Part shown: in pieces, positions 1 through 8,968 of the stretch | Numbering within the stretch: position 1 is the first letter of the stretch | Layout: every line of letters begins with the position of its first letter | Origin: Planococcus shixiaomingii | Lineage (GTDB): Bacteria; Bacillota; Bacilli; Bacillales_A; Planococcaceae | DNA: 64,000 nt | Direction: 5' to 3' | NCBI RefSeq assembly: GCF_030413615.1 | Contig: NZ_CP129236.1 | Location: forward strand, 2,588,001-2,652,000 | Program-made: the position numbers and the translations under genes | Notes under the pieces: generated by a model | Database searches by the model: none | What the model was told of the DNA's origin: nothing | The model's input: the letters and a program-made list of their open reading frames with translations, nothing else

Positions 1-309
1 TAACTCCGGCGCAATGAAACTGTCCATAAGGAAAAGCCATAAATCAATACCCATTCCCGTAATAACAGCTGTTACCAATCCCAACACTTCCGGTCTTTGT
101 CTTATTAAAATTGAATTGCAGGCGATCATTAGTCCAGCCAGTATAATTTCCCAACTTCCCACTGTAAGCCCCACGTTTCTAGATAATCCTACCAACACGG
201 CATCAAAAGGCGATGTTCCTAAGTTTGACTGGATTGTGAGAGCAATCCCGAGAGTCAACAGTAATATTCCTCCTATGTAAAAAACGTATTTCACATTATC
301 CATCCTCAT
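1..309 (-). CDS. YczE/YitT-like integral membrane protein, 3' end outside window
   Basis: Open frame running off the left edge, so only about 103 N-terminal residues are visible. They form hydrophobic segments (around residues 5-20 and 45-65) with a conserved-looking loop LGTSPFDAVLVGLS, which I associate with the YczE/YyaS/YitT family of bacterial membrane proteins of unknown function. The ATG at 309 overlaps the stop of the upstream acetyltransferase gene (TAATG), so the two are probably translationally coupled and share one promoter; a second in-frame ATG lies at 303. Family assignment is from motif memory; function unknown. Confidence 0.65.
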   Translation of the reverse strand, partial: MRMDNVKYVFYIGGILLLTLGIALTIQSNLGTSPFDAVLVGLSRNVGLTVGSWEIILAGLMIACNSILIRQRPEVLGLVTAVITGMGIDLWLFLMDSFIAPEL

Positions 310-755
310 TATTTTTTTGAGTTAGGTAGTTCTTTTACCATGAGAACATGTGGGATTCCGTCTTCCATAAAGGGATTTGAGGAATTCCGATAACCAAGTT
401 TTTTATAGAAACCTTCGGCCTGCGTCTGGCCATGTAATTTCACTTGGGAGGCTCCCCGTTCTTCGGCAATTTCTTCTAGCGTTTTGATGATTACTTTCCC
501 AAGACCAAATTTTCGGTACGGCTCAAGAATGCAGATTCTTTCCAATTTCCCTGTTTCCTCCATGAATCTTACCCTTCCCGTTCCGACTGCCTGGTTTTTG
601 TAAAAAACGAGGATGTGTTCACAACGTCCATCGAGTGTATCAAATTGATCAAACTCATCTTCTAGTGGTACACCTTGTTCTTTTACAAATACCTCTTCTC
701 GAATGGCAAATGCTTTTCTTAAATTTTCATCACTGGTTATTCTGGTCGCCTGCAT
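309..755 (-). CDS. GNAT family N-acetyltransferase (YjcF/ElaA-like)
   Basis: 148-residue protein with the GNAT fold signature: an acetyl-CoA pyrophosphate-binding R-x-x-G-x-G motif (RKFGLG, about residues 81-86) after the ERICILEPYR strand, and a C-terminal GFYKKLGY motif typical of the family. The start was taken at the ATG at 755 because AAAGGA lies 9 bases upstream; the frame can be extended to a TTG at 788 without a ribosome binding site. It is the first gene of a two-gene unit with the YczE-like membrane gene. The promoter lies between two palindromes (793-812 and 837-856), suggesting repression by a MarR-like regulator. The acetyl acceptor cannot be told from sequence. Confidence 0.8.
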   Translation of the reverse strand: MQATRITSDENLRKAFAIREEVFVKEQGVPLEDEFDQFDTLDGRCEHILVFYKNQAVGTGRVRFMEETGKLERICILEPYRKFGLGKVIIKTLEEIAEERGASQVKLHGQTQAEGFYKKLGYRNSSNPFMEDGIPHVLMVKELPNSKK

Positions 756-792
756 ATTGTTCAGTCCTTTTGAGTTAATTTCTTTCAACTAA

Positions 793-812
793 TTTGTTGT
801 AAATGCAACAAA
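793..812. promoter_or_regulatory. Palindromic operator-like site 1, downstream of the GNAT promoter
   Basis: Perfect inverted repeat with 7-bp arms TTTGTTG and CAACAAA and a 6-bp spacer. It lies just downstream of the predicted -10 of the minus-strand promoter. Size and form fit a winged-helix (MarR-type) repressor dimer; the regulator is not in the window. Confidence 0.5.
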
Positions 813-823
813 CCTATGTATTG

Positions 824-852
824 AATATAAACTTTTATTATTGCAAGTGCAA
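824..852 (-). promoter_or_regulatory. SigA-type promoter for the GNAT-YczE pair
   Basis: Minus-strand -35 TTGCAC (847-852), 17-bp spacer and -10 TATATT (824-829). The -35 lies inside the second palindrome and the predicted transcription start falls just before the first one. Confidence 0.6.
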
Positions 853-856
853 CAAT
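837..856. promoter_or_regulatory. Palindromic operator-like site 2, over the -35
   Basis: Second copy of the 793-812 site, 44 bp away (about four helical turns). The arms ATTATTG/CAACAAT match at 6 of 7 positions. It covers the -35 hexamer, so binding would block RNA polymerase. Confidence 0.5.
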
Positions 857-910
857 AATCTTACTTAGAAGTCTCTTCTGCAAGACATTTTAAGTGTATC
901 TACAGAGAAA

Positions 911-959
911 CTAAAAAAAGCTGTGATGCTCATAATTTTTCGCATCACAGCTTTTTTAG
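911..959. terminator. Long hairpin terminator
   Basis: Near-perfect stem of about 18 bp (911-929 with 942-959) centred on GCTGTGATGC, with A and T runs on both sides, so it can act in both directions. It ends the transcript of the small membrane gene at 982-1260. Confidence 0.8.
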
Positions 960-981
960 TTTAATCAACTATTATTTTCAG

Positions 982-1260
982 TTATAAACCGTCAACATAC
1001 TGTTTTGCTTCCAACAGCGACAAGCCAAGCGCTTTTCTTGCTTCCCTGACGGCTTTGACCGTTTCGCCATTCTTCATGAGCCCGCGCAGCTTGCGGTTGA
1101 TTTCCGGTTCTTGCACATCGACGCCTTTTTCCAGCGACGCAATTTTCCCGGTTAAAAGATCCATACGCGTTTCCATTCGTTTTAACCGCTCATTTATCAA
1201 CAAGTAAAAACCGTAAACGCATCCGAGCACGATTACTGCAATAAGTAGTGTCCAAACCAA
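982..1260 (-). CDS. Membrane-anchored protein with ribosomal L7/L12 C-terminal-like domain
   Basis: 92 residues. An N-terminal transmembrane helix (residues 3-22, VWTLLIAVIVLGCVYGFYLL) is followed by a charged, probably helical linker (25-55). The tail of about 35 residues (GETVKAVREARKALGLSLLEAKQYVDGL region) closely resembles the C-terminal helices of ribosomal protein L7/L12, where the same pattern of vKaVRe...GLgLkEAK forms the factor-binding surface. The start is a TTG at 1260 with GGAGG 9 bases upstream. It begins 16 bp after dsdA and is probably cotranscribed. Proteins with this layout exist in Bacillales but I know no assigned function. Confidence 0.65.
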   Translation of the reverse strand: MVWTLLIAVIVLGCVYGFYLLINERLKRMETRMDLLTGKIASLEKGVDVQEPEINRKLRGLMKNGETVKAVREARKALGLSLLEAKQYVDGL

Positions 1261-1275
1261 CTCCTAGGCCCTCCT

Positions 1276-2604
1276 CTATTTCAAAAGCGCTTTCCCTTTT
1301 TCATAGAATGATTTCATATCCTCTTCCGGTACAAGTGCTCCGCCCGTCGCCCAGACAATATGATTCGCTTTCTCTGCGTTTAATCCATTCATGGTGTAGT
1401 ACTCTGTGTTCAAAACCCTGCCTGGCCCGCATAATCCTGCTGTTGCGGAAGGTTCAACGTAAATATTTTCGCTGTCGGCCAAAAGCGCCAGCAGCTTGAA
1501 CAGTTCGTCGTCTTCAAGCGTATAAATACCGCTGATCAGCTGTTCGCTAAAAGAAGAAGCGAAGCTTGACGGCCTGCCGACTGCAAGGCCGTCGCCTTCT
1601 GTACAGTTGTCAATGCCGAAATCCTGAACGCAAACCTTTTCTTTCAATCCCGTCATCAAGCCGAGCAATACCGACGGCGAATGGGTCGGCTCAACGAAAA
1701 AGCAGTGAACGTGATCGCCGAAAACCTGTTTTAAGCCGAAAGCGATGCCTCCCGGAGCTCCGCCGACGCCGCATGGCAAATAGACGAACAGCGGATGTTC
1801 TGCATCGACAGCCACATTTTGTTCTTCCAATTGTTTTTGCAGCCTGAACGCGGCGACGCTATAGCCAAGAAATAAATTCCGAGACTTTTCGTCATCAACA
1901 AAATAGGCGTTCGGCGTTTGCAACGTTTCCTTGCGGCCTTTTGTGATAGCTTCCCCAAAATCACCTTCACATTCATGGACAGTGGCACCTTTTTCACGCA
2001 GCAGCTGTTTTTTCCAAGGCTTGGCGTCTGAAGACATATAAACGGAGACATCGAATCCAAGCTTAGCGCTTACTATGCCAATACTGAGGCCCAAGTTGCC
2101 GGTCGAACCGACACCGATGGAATACTGACTGAAAAACGTTTTGAATTCATCGTCTGCAAATCTTTCGTAATTGTCTTCTTGCGAAATCAACCCTGCTTTG
2201 AGTGCCAATTGTTCGGCATGGTACAGCACTTCATAAACGCCGCCGCGCGCTTTGACAGAACCGGCAATCGCCAGTTCATTGTCGCATTTCAAATACAGCT
2301 CACCAGGGATGGCAACTCCATAAAACTCGCTCACTGCTTTTTTCATTTGTGGAATAGGTCGGAATGGCGATTCGACGATTCCGGCTGTTTCTTGTGTAGC
2401 CGGAAACTCCTTTGCGAGATAAGGAGCAAAGCGAATCCATAACGCTTCTGCCTCTTCCATATCTTTTTTCGCCAATGGCAAAGCTGTTTCATTCACATTC
2501 TTTTTCTTTGGATTTAGCCAAACGACCGGTTGAAGATCAATTACTTTTTCCATTAATGGATCGTGTTGCAGCCATTTTTCCATTTCTTTTTTTTCAAATA
2601 CCAT
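1276..2604 (-). CDS. dsdA: D-serine ammonia-lyase (D-serine dehydratase)
   Basis: 442-residue pyridoxal-phosphate enzyme converting D-serine to pyruvate and ammonia, which protects against D-serine toxicity and allows its use as carbon and nitrogen source. The length fits the DsdA family. The PLP lysine lies in SVKARGG (K118 with the chosen start), the phosphate-binding loop is GVGSTGNLG, and the glycine-rich CGVGGAPGG segment is diagnostic. The ATG at 2604 was chosen because AGAGG lies 9 bases upstream; two in-frame ATGs further up (2613, 2622) lack a well-placed ribosome binding site. No dsdC-type regulator or D-serine transporter is adjacent. A possible 50-residue membrane peptide lies upstream on the same strand. 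Confidence 0.92.
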   Translation of the reverse strand: MVFEKKEMEKWLQHDPLMEKVIDLQPVVWLNPKKKNVNETALPLAKKDMEEAEALWIRFAPYLAKEFPATQETAGIVESPFRPIPQMKKAVSEFYGVAIPGELYLKCDNELAIAGSVKARGGVYEVLYHAEQLALKAGLISQEDNYERFADDEFKTFFSQYSIGVGSTGNLGLSIGIVSAKLGFDVSVYMSSDAKPWKKQLLREKGATVHECEGDFGEAITKGRKETLQTPNAYFVDDEKSRNLFLGYSVAAFRLQKQLEEQNVAVDAEHPLFVYLPCGVGGAPGGIAFGLKQVFGDHVHCFFVEPTHSPSVLLGLMTGLKEKVCVQDFGIDNCTEGDGLAVGRPSSFASSFSEQLISGIYTLEDDELFKLLALLADSENIYVEPSATAGLCGPGRVLNTEYYTMNGLNAEKANHIVWATGGALVPEEDMKSFYEKGKALLK

Positions 2605-2661
2605 CAGGCTCATCCTCTCCATAAAAGTTATCCGTTTGGTTCCATCATACTAGAAAACTGC

Positions 2662-2814
2662 TCAAAAAGGCAGAGCTGTAAAAGTTCCATAGTTAACTAT
2701 TTCAGGAGGCTGAACTTTGCCTGCACTCATAAATTGGCTTACGGCAGCGAGCACTAACCCAATCGCTAAATACAGCCGCCATTCAAATTTCACCACCGGC
2801 CTGAGATCACGCAT
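2662..2814 (-). CDS. Possible 50-residue single-pass membrane peptide
   Basis: Short ATG-started frame of 50 codons upstream of dsdA on the same strand. The product has a basic, Trp-containing N-terminus (MRDLRPVVKFEWR), one strong transmembrane helix (LYLAIGLVLAAVSQF) and a short polar tail ending ALPF. That composition is typical of genuine small membrane proteins. Against it, there is no clear Shine-Dalgarno sequence before the ATG. I do not recognise a family. It would lie 57 bp before dsdA. Confidence 0.35.
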   Translation of the reverse strand: MRDLRPVVKFEWRLYLAIGLVLAAVSQFMSAGKVQPPEIVNYGTFTALPF

Positions 2815-2992
2815 CAGTCAGGATTCAGCTAAAATAACTGCAAAATGAGCAGCTCAAAAGAAGCACGCTTTCAAATATGTGCTGCGTTGATTTTTCTTCT
2901 GTTGAATTTATCCCTACTAATTTTTCCCGAGATTTTACTAAAGCGTCAAAATGAGCACATCATTTAAATCAACTTATACTGCCTGAAAATAG

Positions 2993-2998
2993 TATAAT
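2993..2998 (+). promoter_or_regulatory. -10 element before pabA
   Basis: Perfect TATAAT about 39 bp before the pabA start, in an AT-rich stretch. No good -35 hexamer is present 17 bp upstream (CAACTT), so the call is weak. The rest of 2815-2990 holds nothing I can name. Confidence 0.35.
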
Positions 2999-3036
2999 AA
3001 ATCAGGCCTTATATTTTATCCGAAGAGGTGTTTTGC

Positions 3037-3651
3037 ATGATCGTCATTATCGATAACCAGGATTCATTCACCTACAATTTGGTGCAATATTTTCTACAAA
3101 TAGATCCAGCCGTTTTGGTATTCCAGGATGGCGAAATTACAATTTCTGATATTGAAAAGTTAAGTCCCGACCTGCTCGTTTTATCTCCTGGCCCCGGCAA
3201 GCCCCGCCAGTCTGAAATCTTAAGGACCCTAGGCGGAAAAATTCCGGTTTTAGGCGTCTGCCTCGGCCATCAGACAATCATCGAACATTTCGGCGGCAAA
3301 GTCATCAAAGGGCAGCAGCCTGTCCATGGCAAGCTGTCTTTAGTCAGCCACGACGGCTCGGGTGTATTTGCTGGTGTTCCCAATCCGACGCCGGTTGTCC
3401 GCTATCACTCTCTGGTCGCAGACGAAGAAGCAATGCCGGCTGCACTTCTTGTAACGGCGCGTTCAGAAGATGGCAGTATTATGGCCGTTCAGCATCCAAC
3501 GCTCCCTATTGCCGGCATCCAATTTCATCCTGAGTCCATTTTGACTCAAGATGGATTTTTGATGTTGAAAAATGCGTATGAGCAAGCACTGGAATGGCAG
3601 CAGAAAGTTAATGGAGGCACCATACACGATGAAACCATATCTTCTATTTGA
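3037..3651 (+). CDS. pabA: Aminodeoxychorismate synthase glutamine amidotransferase subunit
   Basis: 204-residue class I glutamine amidotransferase. The N-terminus IDNQDSFTYNLVQYF is characteristic of PabA/TrpG, the nucleophile cysteine lies in GVCLGHQ, and the catalytic His-Glu pair in QFHPES. It supplies ammonia to PabB for 4-amino-4-deoxychorismate synthesis in the folate pathway, and may also serve anthranilate synthase as in B. subtilis. The ATG at 3037 follows GAGGTG at 6 bp; the frame also extends to a GTG at 3028. It overlaps pabB by 23 bp, indicating coupling. Confidence 0.93.
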   Translation: MIVIIDNQDSFTYNLVQYFLQIDPAVLVFQDGEITISDIEKLSPDLLVLSPGPGKPRQSEILRTLGGKIPVLGVCLGHQTIIEHFGGKVIKGQQPVHGKLSLVSHDGSGVFAGVPNPTPVVRYHSLVADEEAMPAALLVTARSEDGSIMAVQHPTLPIAGIQFHPESILTQDGFLMLKNAYEQALEWQQKVNGGTIHDETISSI

Positions 3652-5368
3652 ATTTCGGGACGAGCAAGGAAAGATCCAGCCGCTCGTTTTCAAAGAGCCG
3701 GTCGAAATCTTCCAGGCCCACACTATCCATGAAGTAAAGCAAGTAATGGCGGACGTAGAGAAGGCGCTGCAAAACGGCTATTACACAGCCGGCTTTGTTT
3801 CGTACGAAGCGGCACCTGCCTTCAACCCGAACATGTTGGTCCACGATGAACCTCAAATGCCTTTAGCGTGGTTCGGCGTTTTTAAAGAGCCCATTCCAGC
3901 TACCCATGATGTTGAAACTCCAGGAGAATACGAAGTATCCGACTGGCAGATGGCTGGTTCTATCGAGCAATACCAACAAGGCATACAGCAAATTAAACAA
4001 GCGATTGAAGAAGGCCATACGTATCAAGTCAATTACACCGAACGGCTGCAGGCGAAGTTTTCGGGAGACGACCTGGCGTTTTACCGCCAATTGGCCCGTA
4101 ACCAGCAGGCTGATTACAGCGCTTATTTGAACATAGGCAACTACCGTTTGCTTTCTGCTTCTCCGGAGTTATTTTTTAGAATAGACGATCAGAAAATAAC
4201 GGCTAAGCCGATGAAAGGTACAGCTCCTCGGGGCCGTTTCACCGCAGAAGACCAAGGCAACGCCGAACGGTTATTGGCTTCCGAAAAAGAACGGGCGGAA
4301 AACTTGATGATCGTCGACTTGCTGCGCAATGACATTGGCCGCTTGGCGAAATCAGGTACCGTCACTGTGCCGCGTTTATTCGAAGCGGAAAAATACCCGA
4401 CGGTCCATCAAATGACCTCGACAGTCCAAGCGGAAATCAGCAAGGAAGCGAGCGTTTGGGACTGGTTCAAGGCATTGTTTCCTTGCGGTTCAATCACCGG
4501 CGCCCCGAAAATCAGCACCATGTCCTTCATCTCGGAATTAGAGCAGTCTCCACGTGAAGTTTATTGTGGCGCAATCGGGTTTATTACACCGGAGAAAAAT
4601 GCGGTTTTCAATGTGCCCATCCGAACAGTCATCATCGACAAGGAGAACGGGACGGCCAGCTATGGAGTTGGCGGCGGCGTAACTTGGGATTCAACGTCCG
4701 AAGGCGAATACCAGGAACTCATTACTAAAGCACACGTATTGACCGAGCGGCGGCCAGCCTTTGAACTGCTGGAATCCTTGAAATTGGAAGACGGAAACTA
4801 TCCACTTTTGACTTATCATCTGGAGCGCCTCGGTGATTCAGCCGATTATTTCAACTTCATTTTTGATGAAGGGGCTGTCGAGCAACAGCTTTTGCAAACG
4901 GCTGAAGATCACCCAATTGGTGTGTTTAAAGTGCGGCTGCTGCTGGATAAAGGCGGCACATTTTCCACTCAAGCGCAAGCAATCGATCCTGTTTCACAGC
5001 CTGTTGTGTGCACGCTTGCCGCATCTCCTGTAGACAGCAGCGACCCGTTTTTATTCCATAAAACGACGCACCGCTCTGTGTACGAAGCCCATACCAATGC
5101 GGAACCGGACGCTTTCTCCGTTCTTTTATGGAACGAAAAAGAAGAACTGACCGAATTCACAATCGGCAATTTAGTCTTCGAAAAAGACGGCAAGTTTTAC
5201 ACGCCACCTGTTTCTTGCGGGCTGCTTGCCGGCACATTCCGCCAGTTTCTTCTCGACAACAAAAAAATCGAAGAAAAAAAAATCTATAAAAATGACCTAG
5301 CAAATTATGATGCCATTTGGTTTATCAACAGTGTACGAGGCTGGCTGAAAGTAACGCTAGAAGAATAA
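3629..5368 (+). CDS. pabB: Aminodeoxychorismate synthase component I fused to aminodeoxychorismate lyase (PabB-PabC)
   Basis: 579-residue fusion. The first 360 or so residues are a chorismate-binding domain with the PabB-specific lysine in PMKGTAPRG (K196; anthranilate synthase has alanine there) and the GSITGAPK active-site motif. The remaining 200 or so residues are a class IV PLP aminotransferase-like domain with the likely PLP lysine in FHKTTH and the E-F-T-I-G-N motif, matching aminodeoxychorismate lyase. With pabA the pair would make p-aminobenzoate from chorismate. The start at 3629 follows GGAGG at 11 bp; the open frame extends further into pabA without support. A terminator follows directly. 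Confidence 0.9.
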   Translation: MKPYLLFEFRDEQGKIQPLVFKEPVEIFQAHTIHEVKQVMADVEKALQNGYYTAGFVSYEAAPAFNPNMLVHDEPQMPLAWFGVFKEPIPATHDVETPGEYEVSDWQMAGSIEQYQQGIQQIKQAIEEGHTYQVNYTERLQAKFSGDDLAFYRQLARNQQADYSAYLNIGNYRLLSASPELFFRIDDQKITAKPMKGTAPRGRFTAEDQGNAERLLASEKERAENLMIVDLLRNDIGRLAKSGTVTVPRLFEAEKYPTVHQMTSTVQAEISKEASVWDWFKALFPCGSITGAPKISTMSFISELEQSPREVYCGAIGFITPEKNAVFNVPIRTVIIDKENGTASYGVGGGVTWDSTSEGEYQELITKAHVLTERRPAFELLESLKLEDGNYPLLTYHLERLGDSADYFNFIFDEGAVEQQLLQTAEDHPIGVFKVRLLLDKGGTFSTQAQAIDPVSQPVVCTLAASPVDSSDPFLFHKTTHRSVYEAHTNAEPDAFSVLLWNEKEELTEFTIGNLVFEKDGKFYTPPVSCGLLAGTFRQFLLDNKKIEEKKIYKNDLANYDAIWFINSVRGWLKVTLEE

Positions 5369-5371
5369 GAA

Positions 5372-5406
5372 AAAGCACTCGGCATTATTTTTTTGCCAAG
5401 TGCTTT
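5372..5406 (+). terminator. Hairpin after pabB, first copy
   Basis: Stem AAAGCACTCGGCA/TGCCAAGTGCTTT with one mismatch and a T-rich loop, starting 3 bp after the pabB stop. It has no T run on its 3' side. An almost identical hairpin with a proper T tract recurs at 5929-5969. Confidence 0.55.
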
Positions 5407-5450
5407 CAGACTGTAGATAAAGTGCAGGATAGTTGAATAGGGCTGCATAA

Positions 5451-5644
5451 CCCAACCGGACCGGCCACTCCGCTTTCCGTGGGCTCGGCTTCAGCCTCCT
5501 CGTCACTGAAAAGACTGTTGCTCCTGCATCGCTGCGCTAGCTTCGTCGCAAAGACTTGGCCTCAAGACCTTCGGCCAATGTCTTGCCTGCGGGGTCTTCC
5601 GCTCGAGCTGTCCCACAGGAGTCTGCGTGCCCGACCCGGTTGGG
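5451..5644 (-). repeat. Bacillales-type GC-rich intergenic repeat, inverted copy
   Basis: Non-coding, palindrome-rich block bounded by the inverted pair CCCAACCGG/CCGGTTGGG. It carries the landmarks of a repeat common between genes in Bacillaceae and Planococcaceae: CGCTTTCCGTGGGC, AGCCTCCTCG, CCTGCGGGGTCT and CACAGGAGTC in that order. Short open frames crossing it have no coding character. Family recognition is from memory, not a search. Confidence 0.55.
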
Positions 5645-5739
5645 CGTCTTTCTCAAATCAAGGCAACTGTTCCATCCAAGTTGTCCAAATGGAGTAAAGA
5701 ATGATGCCAGGCAACGAGTATTCACTTCTTGCTTCAGTC

Positions 5740-5853
5740 ACCGGAGCGTAAGCCGGCGACTCCAGCGGGACTGCGAAGTGCCGAAATCCACTCGGGACGC
5801 CAGGACCGAGTTAGTTCGTCGCGAGCCCGCGGAAAGCGATCGGCTGGAGCGGA
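5740..5853 (+). repeat. Bacillales-type GC-rich intergenic repeat, direct copy
   Basis: Second, opposite-facing member of the same repeat family, with GCGACTCCAGCGGGA and, at its right end, AGCCCGCGGAAAGCG. That last segment is the near-perfect reverse complement of 5469-5484, so the two copies form the outer arms of a very large potential hairpin. The 5645-5739 stretch between them shows nothing recognisable. Confidence 0.5.
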
Positions 5854-5928
5854 GGTGCCGGTATCGTTCCGGTAGAACGTATATATTTATATCGTTATGA
5901 AGTTAAATATTCGTTTGTCTACAAGCTC

Positions 5929-5969
5929 AAAGCACTCGGCATTATTTTGCCAAGTGCTTTTTCTTTTTC
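5929..5969. terminator. Terminator between the pab and pyr genes, second copy
   Basis: The same stem as 5372-5406 (AAAGCACTCGGCA/TGCCAAGTGCTTT) with a shorter loop, followed on the plus strand by a T-rich tract. It lies 2 bp beyond the pyrE stop and can serve both converging transcripts. Confidence 0.75.
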
Positions 5970-5971
5970 AC

Positions 5972-6603
5972 TTAAGAATCGCTTTTCAATGTCCCTGCCT
6001 TCAAATTCTCATGCCAGTCGGCAAGCATCGGCATGTCTTCCTCGCGGATAGCTCCGGTGCTGATTGCTTCTTCGACAAGTGAAGCGAAATCCGTCAGTGT
6101 GTGGAACATAAAGCCTGCTCCGGTAATTGCTTCGACTGACTGTGGCAAATCGTAAGTGAAAATTGCAACGATGCCAAGGACATCAAACCCAGCAGTTTCT
6201 AATGCTTGTGCTGCCTGCAACACCGAACCGCCTTTAGAAATCAAATCTTCTACAACGACCACTTTTTGACCAGGCACTACAAGTCCCTCAATCATATTGC
6301 CTTGTCCATGTTCTTTTGCTTTTGAACGAACATAGACCATCGGTAGATCTAATAAGTTACTGACCCAAGCTGCATGCGGAATGCCAGCTGTAGCAGTTCC
6401 TGCGATCACTTCACATTCTCCGTAATATTGCTGGATCAGTTCGGCAAGGCCCTGTGCAATTTCTTTCCGCACCGCCGGGTACGACATTGTCAGGCGGTTA
6501 TCGCAATAAATGGGTGATTTGACACCGGATGCCCAAGTAAATGGCTCTTGAGGACGCAGTTCGACTGCTCCAATACTCAATAAATGCCTCGCAATGTTTC
6601 TTT

Positions 6604-6607
<4 letters not shown>
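5972..6607 (-). CDS. pyrE: Orotate phosphoribosyltransferase
   Basis: 211 residues. Joins orotate to PRPP to give orotidine 5'-monophosphate, the fifth step of UMP synthesis. The PRPP-binding motif is [13 protein letters not shown], and the [12 protein letters not shown] segment is typical of PyrE. The ATG at 6607 overlaps the pyrF stop (ATGA) and follows GGAG at 9 bp. It is the last gene of the pyr operon, and a hairpin follows 2 bp after the stop. Confidence 0.96.

Positions 6608-8964
<2,357 letters not shown>

Positions 8965-8968
<4 letters not shown>

Noticed and set aside
5479..5900. Several short open frames in the pab-pyr gap.
   Set aside because: They lie in palindromic repeat DNA, exist on both strands at once and have biased composition; no ribosome binding site.
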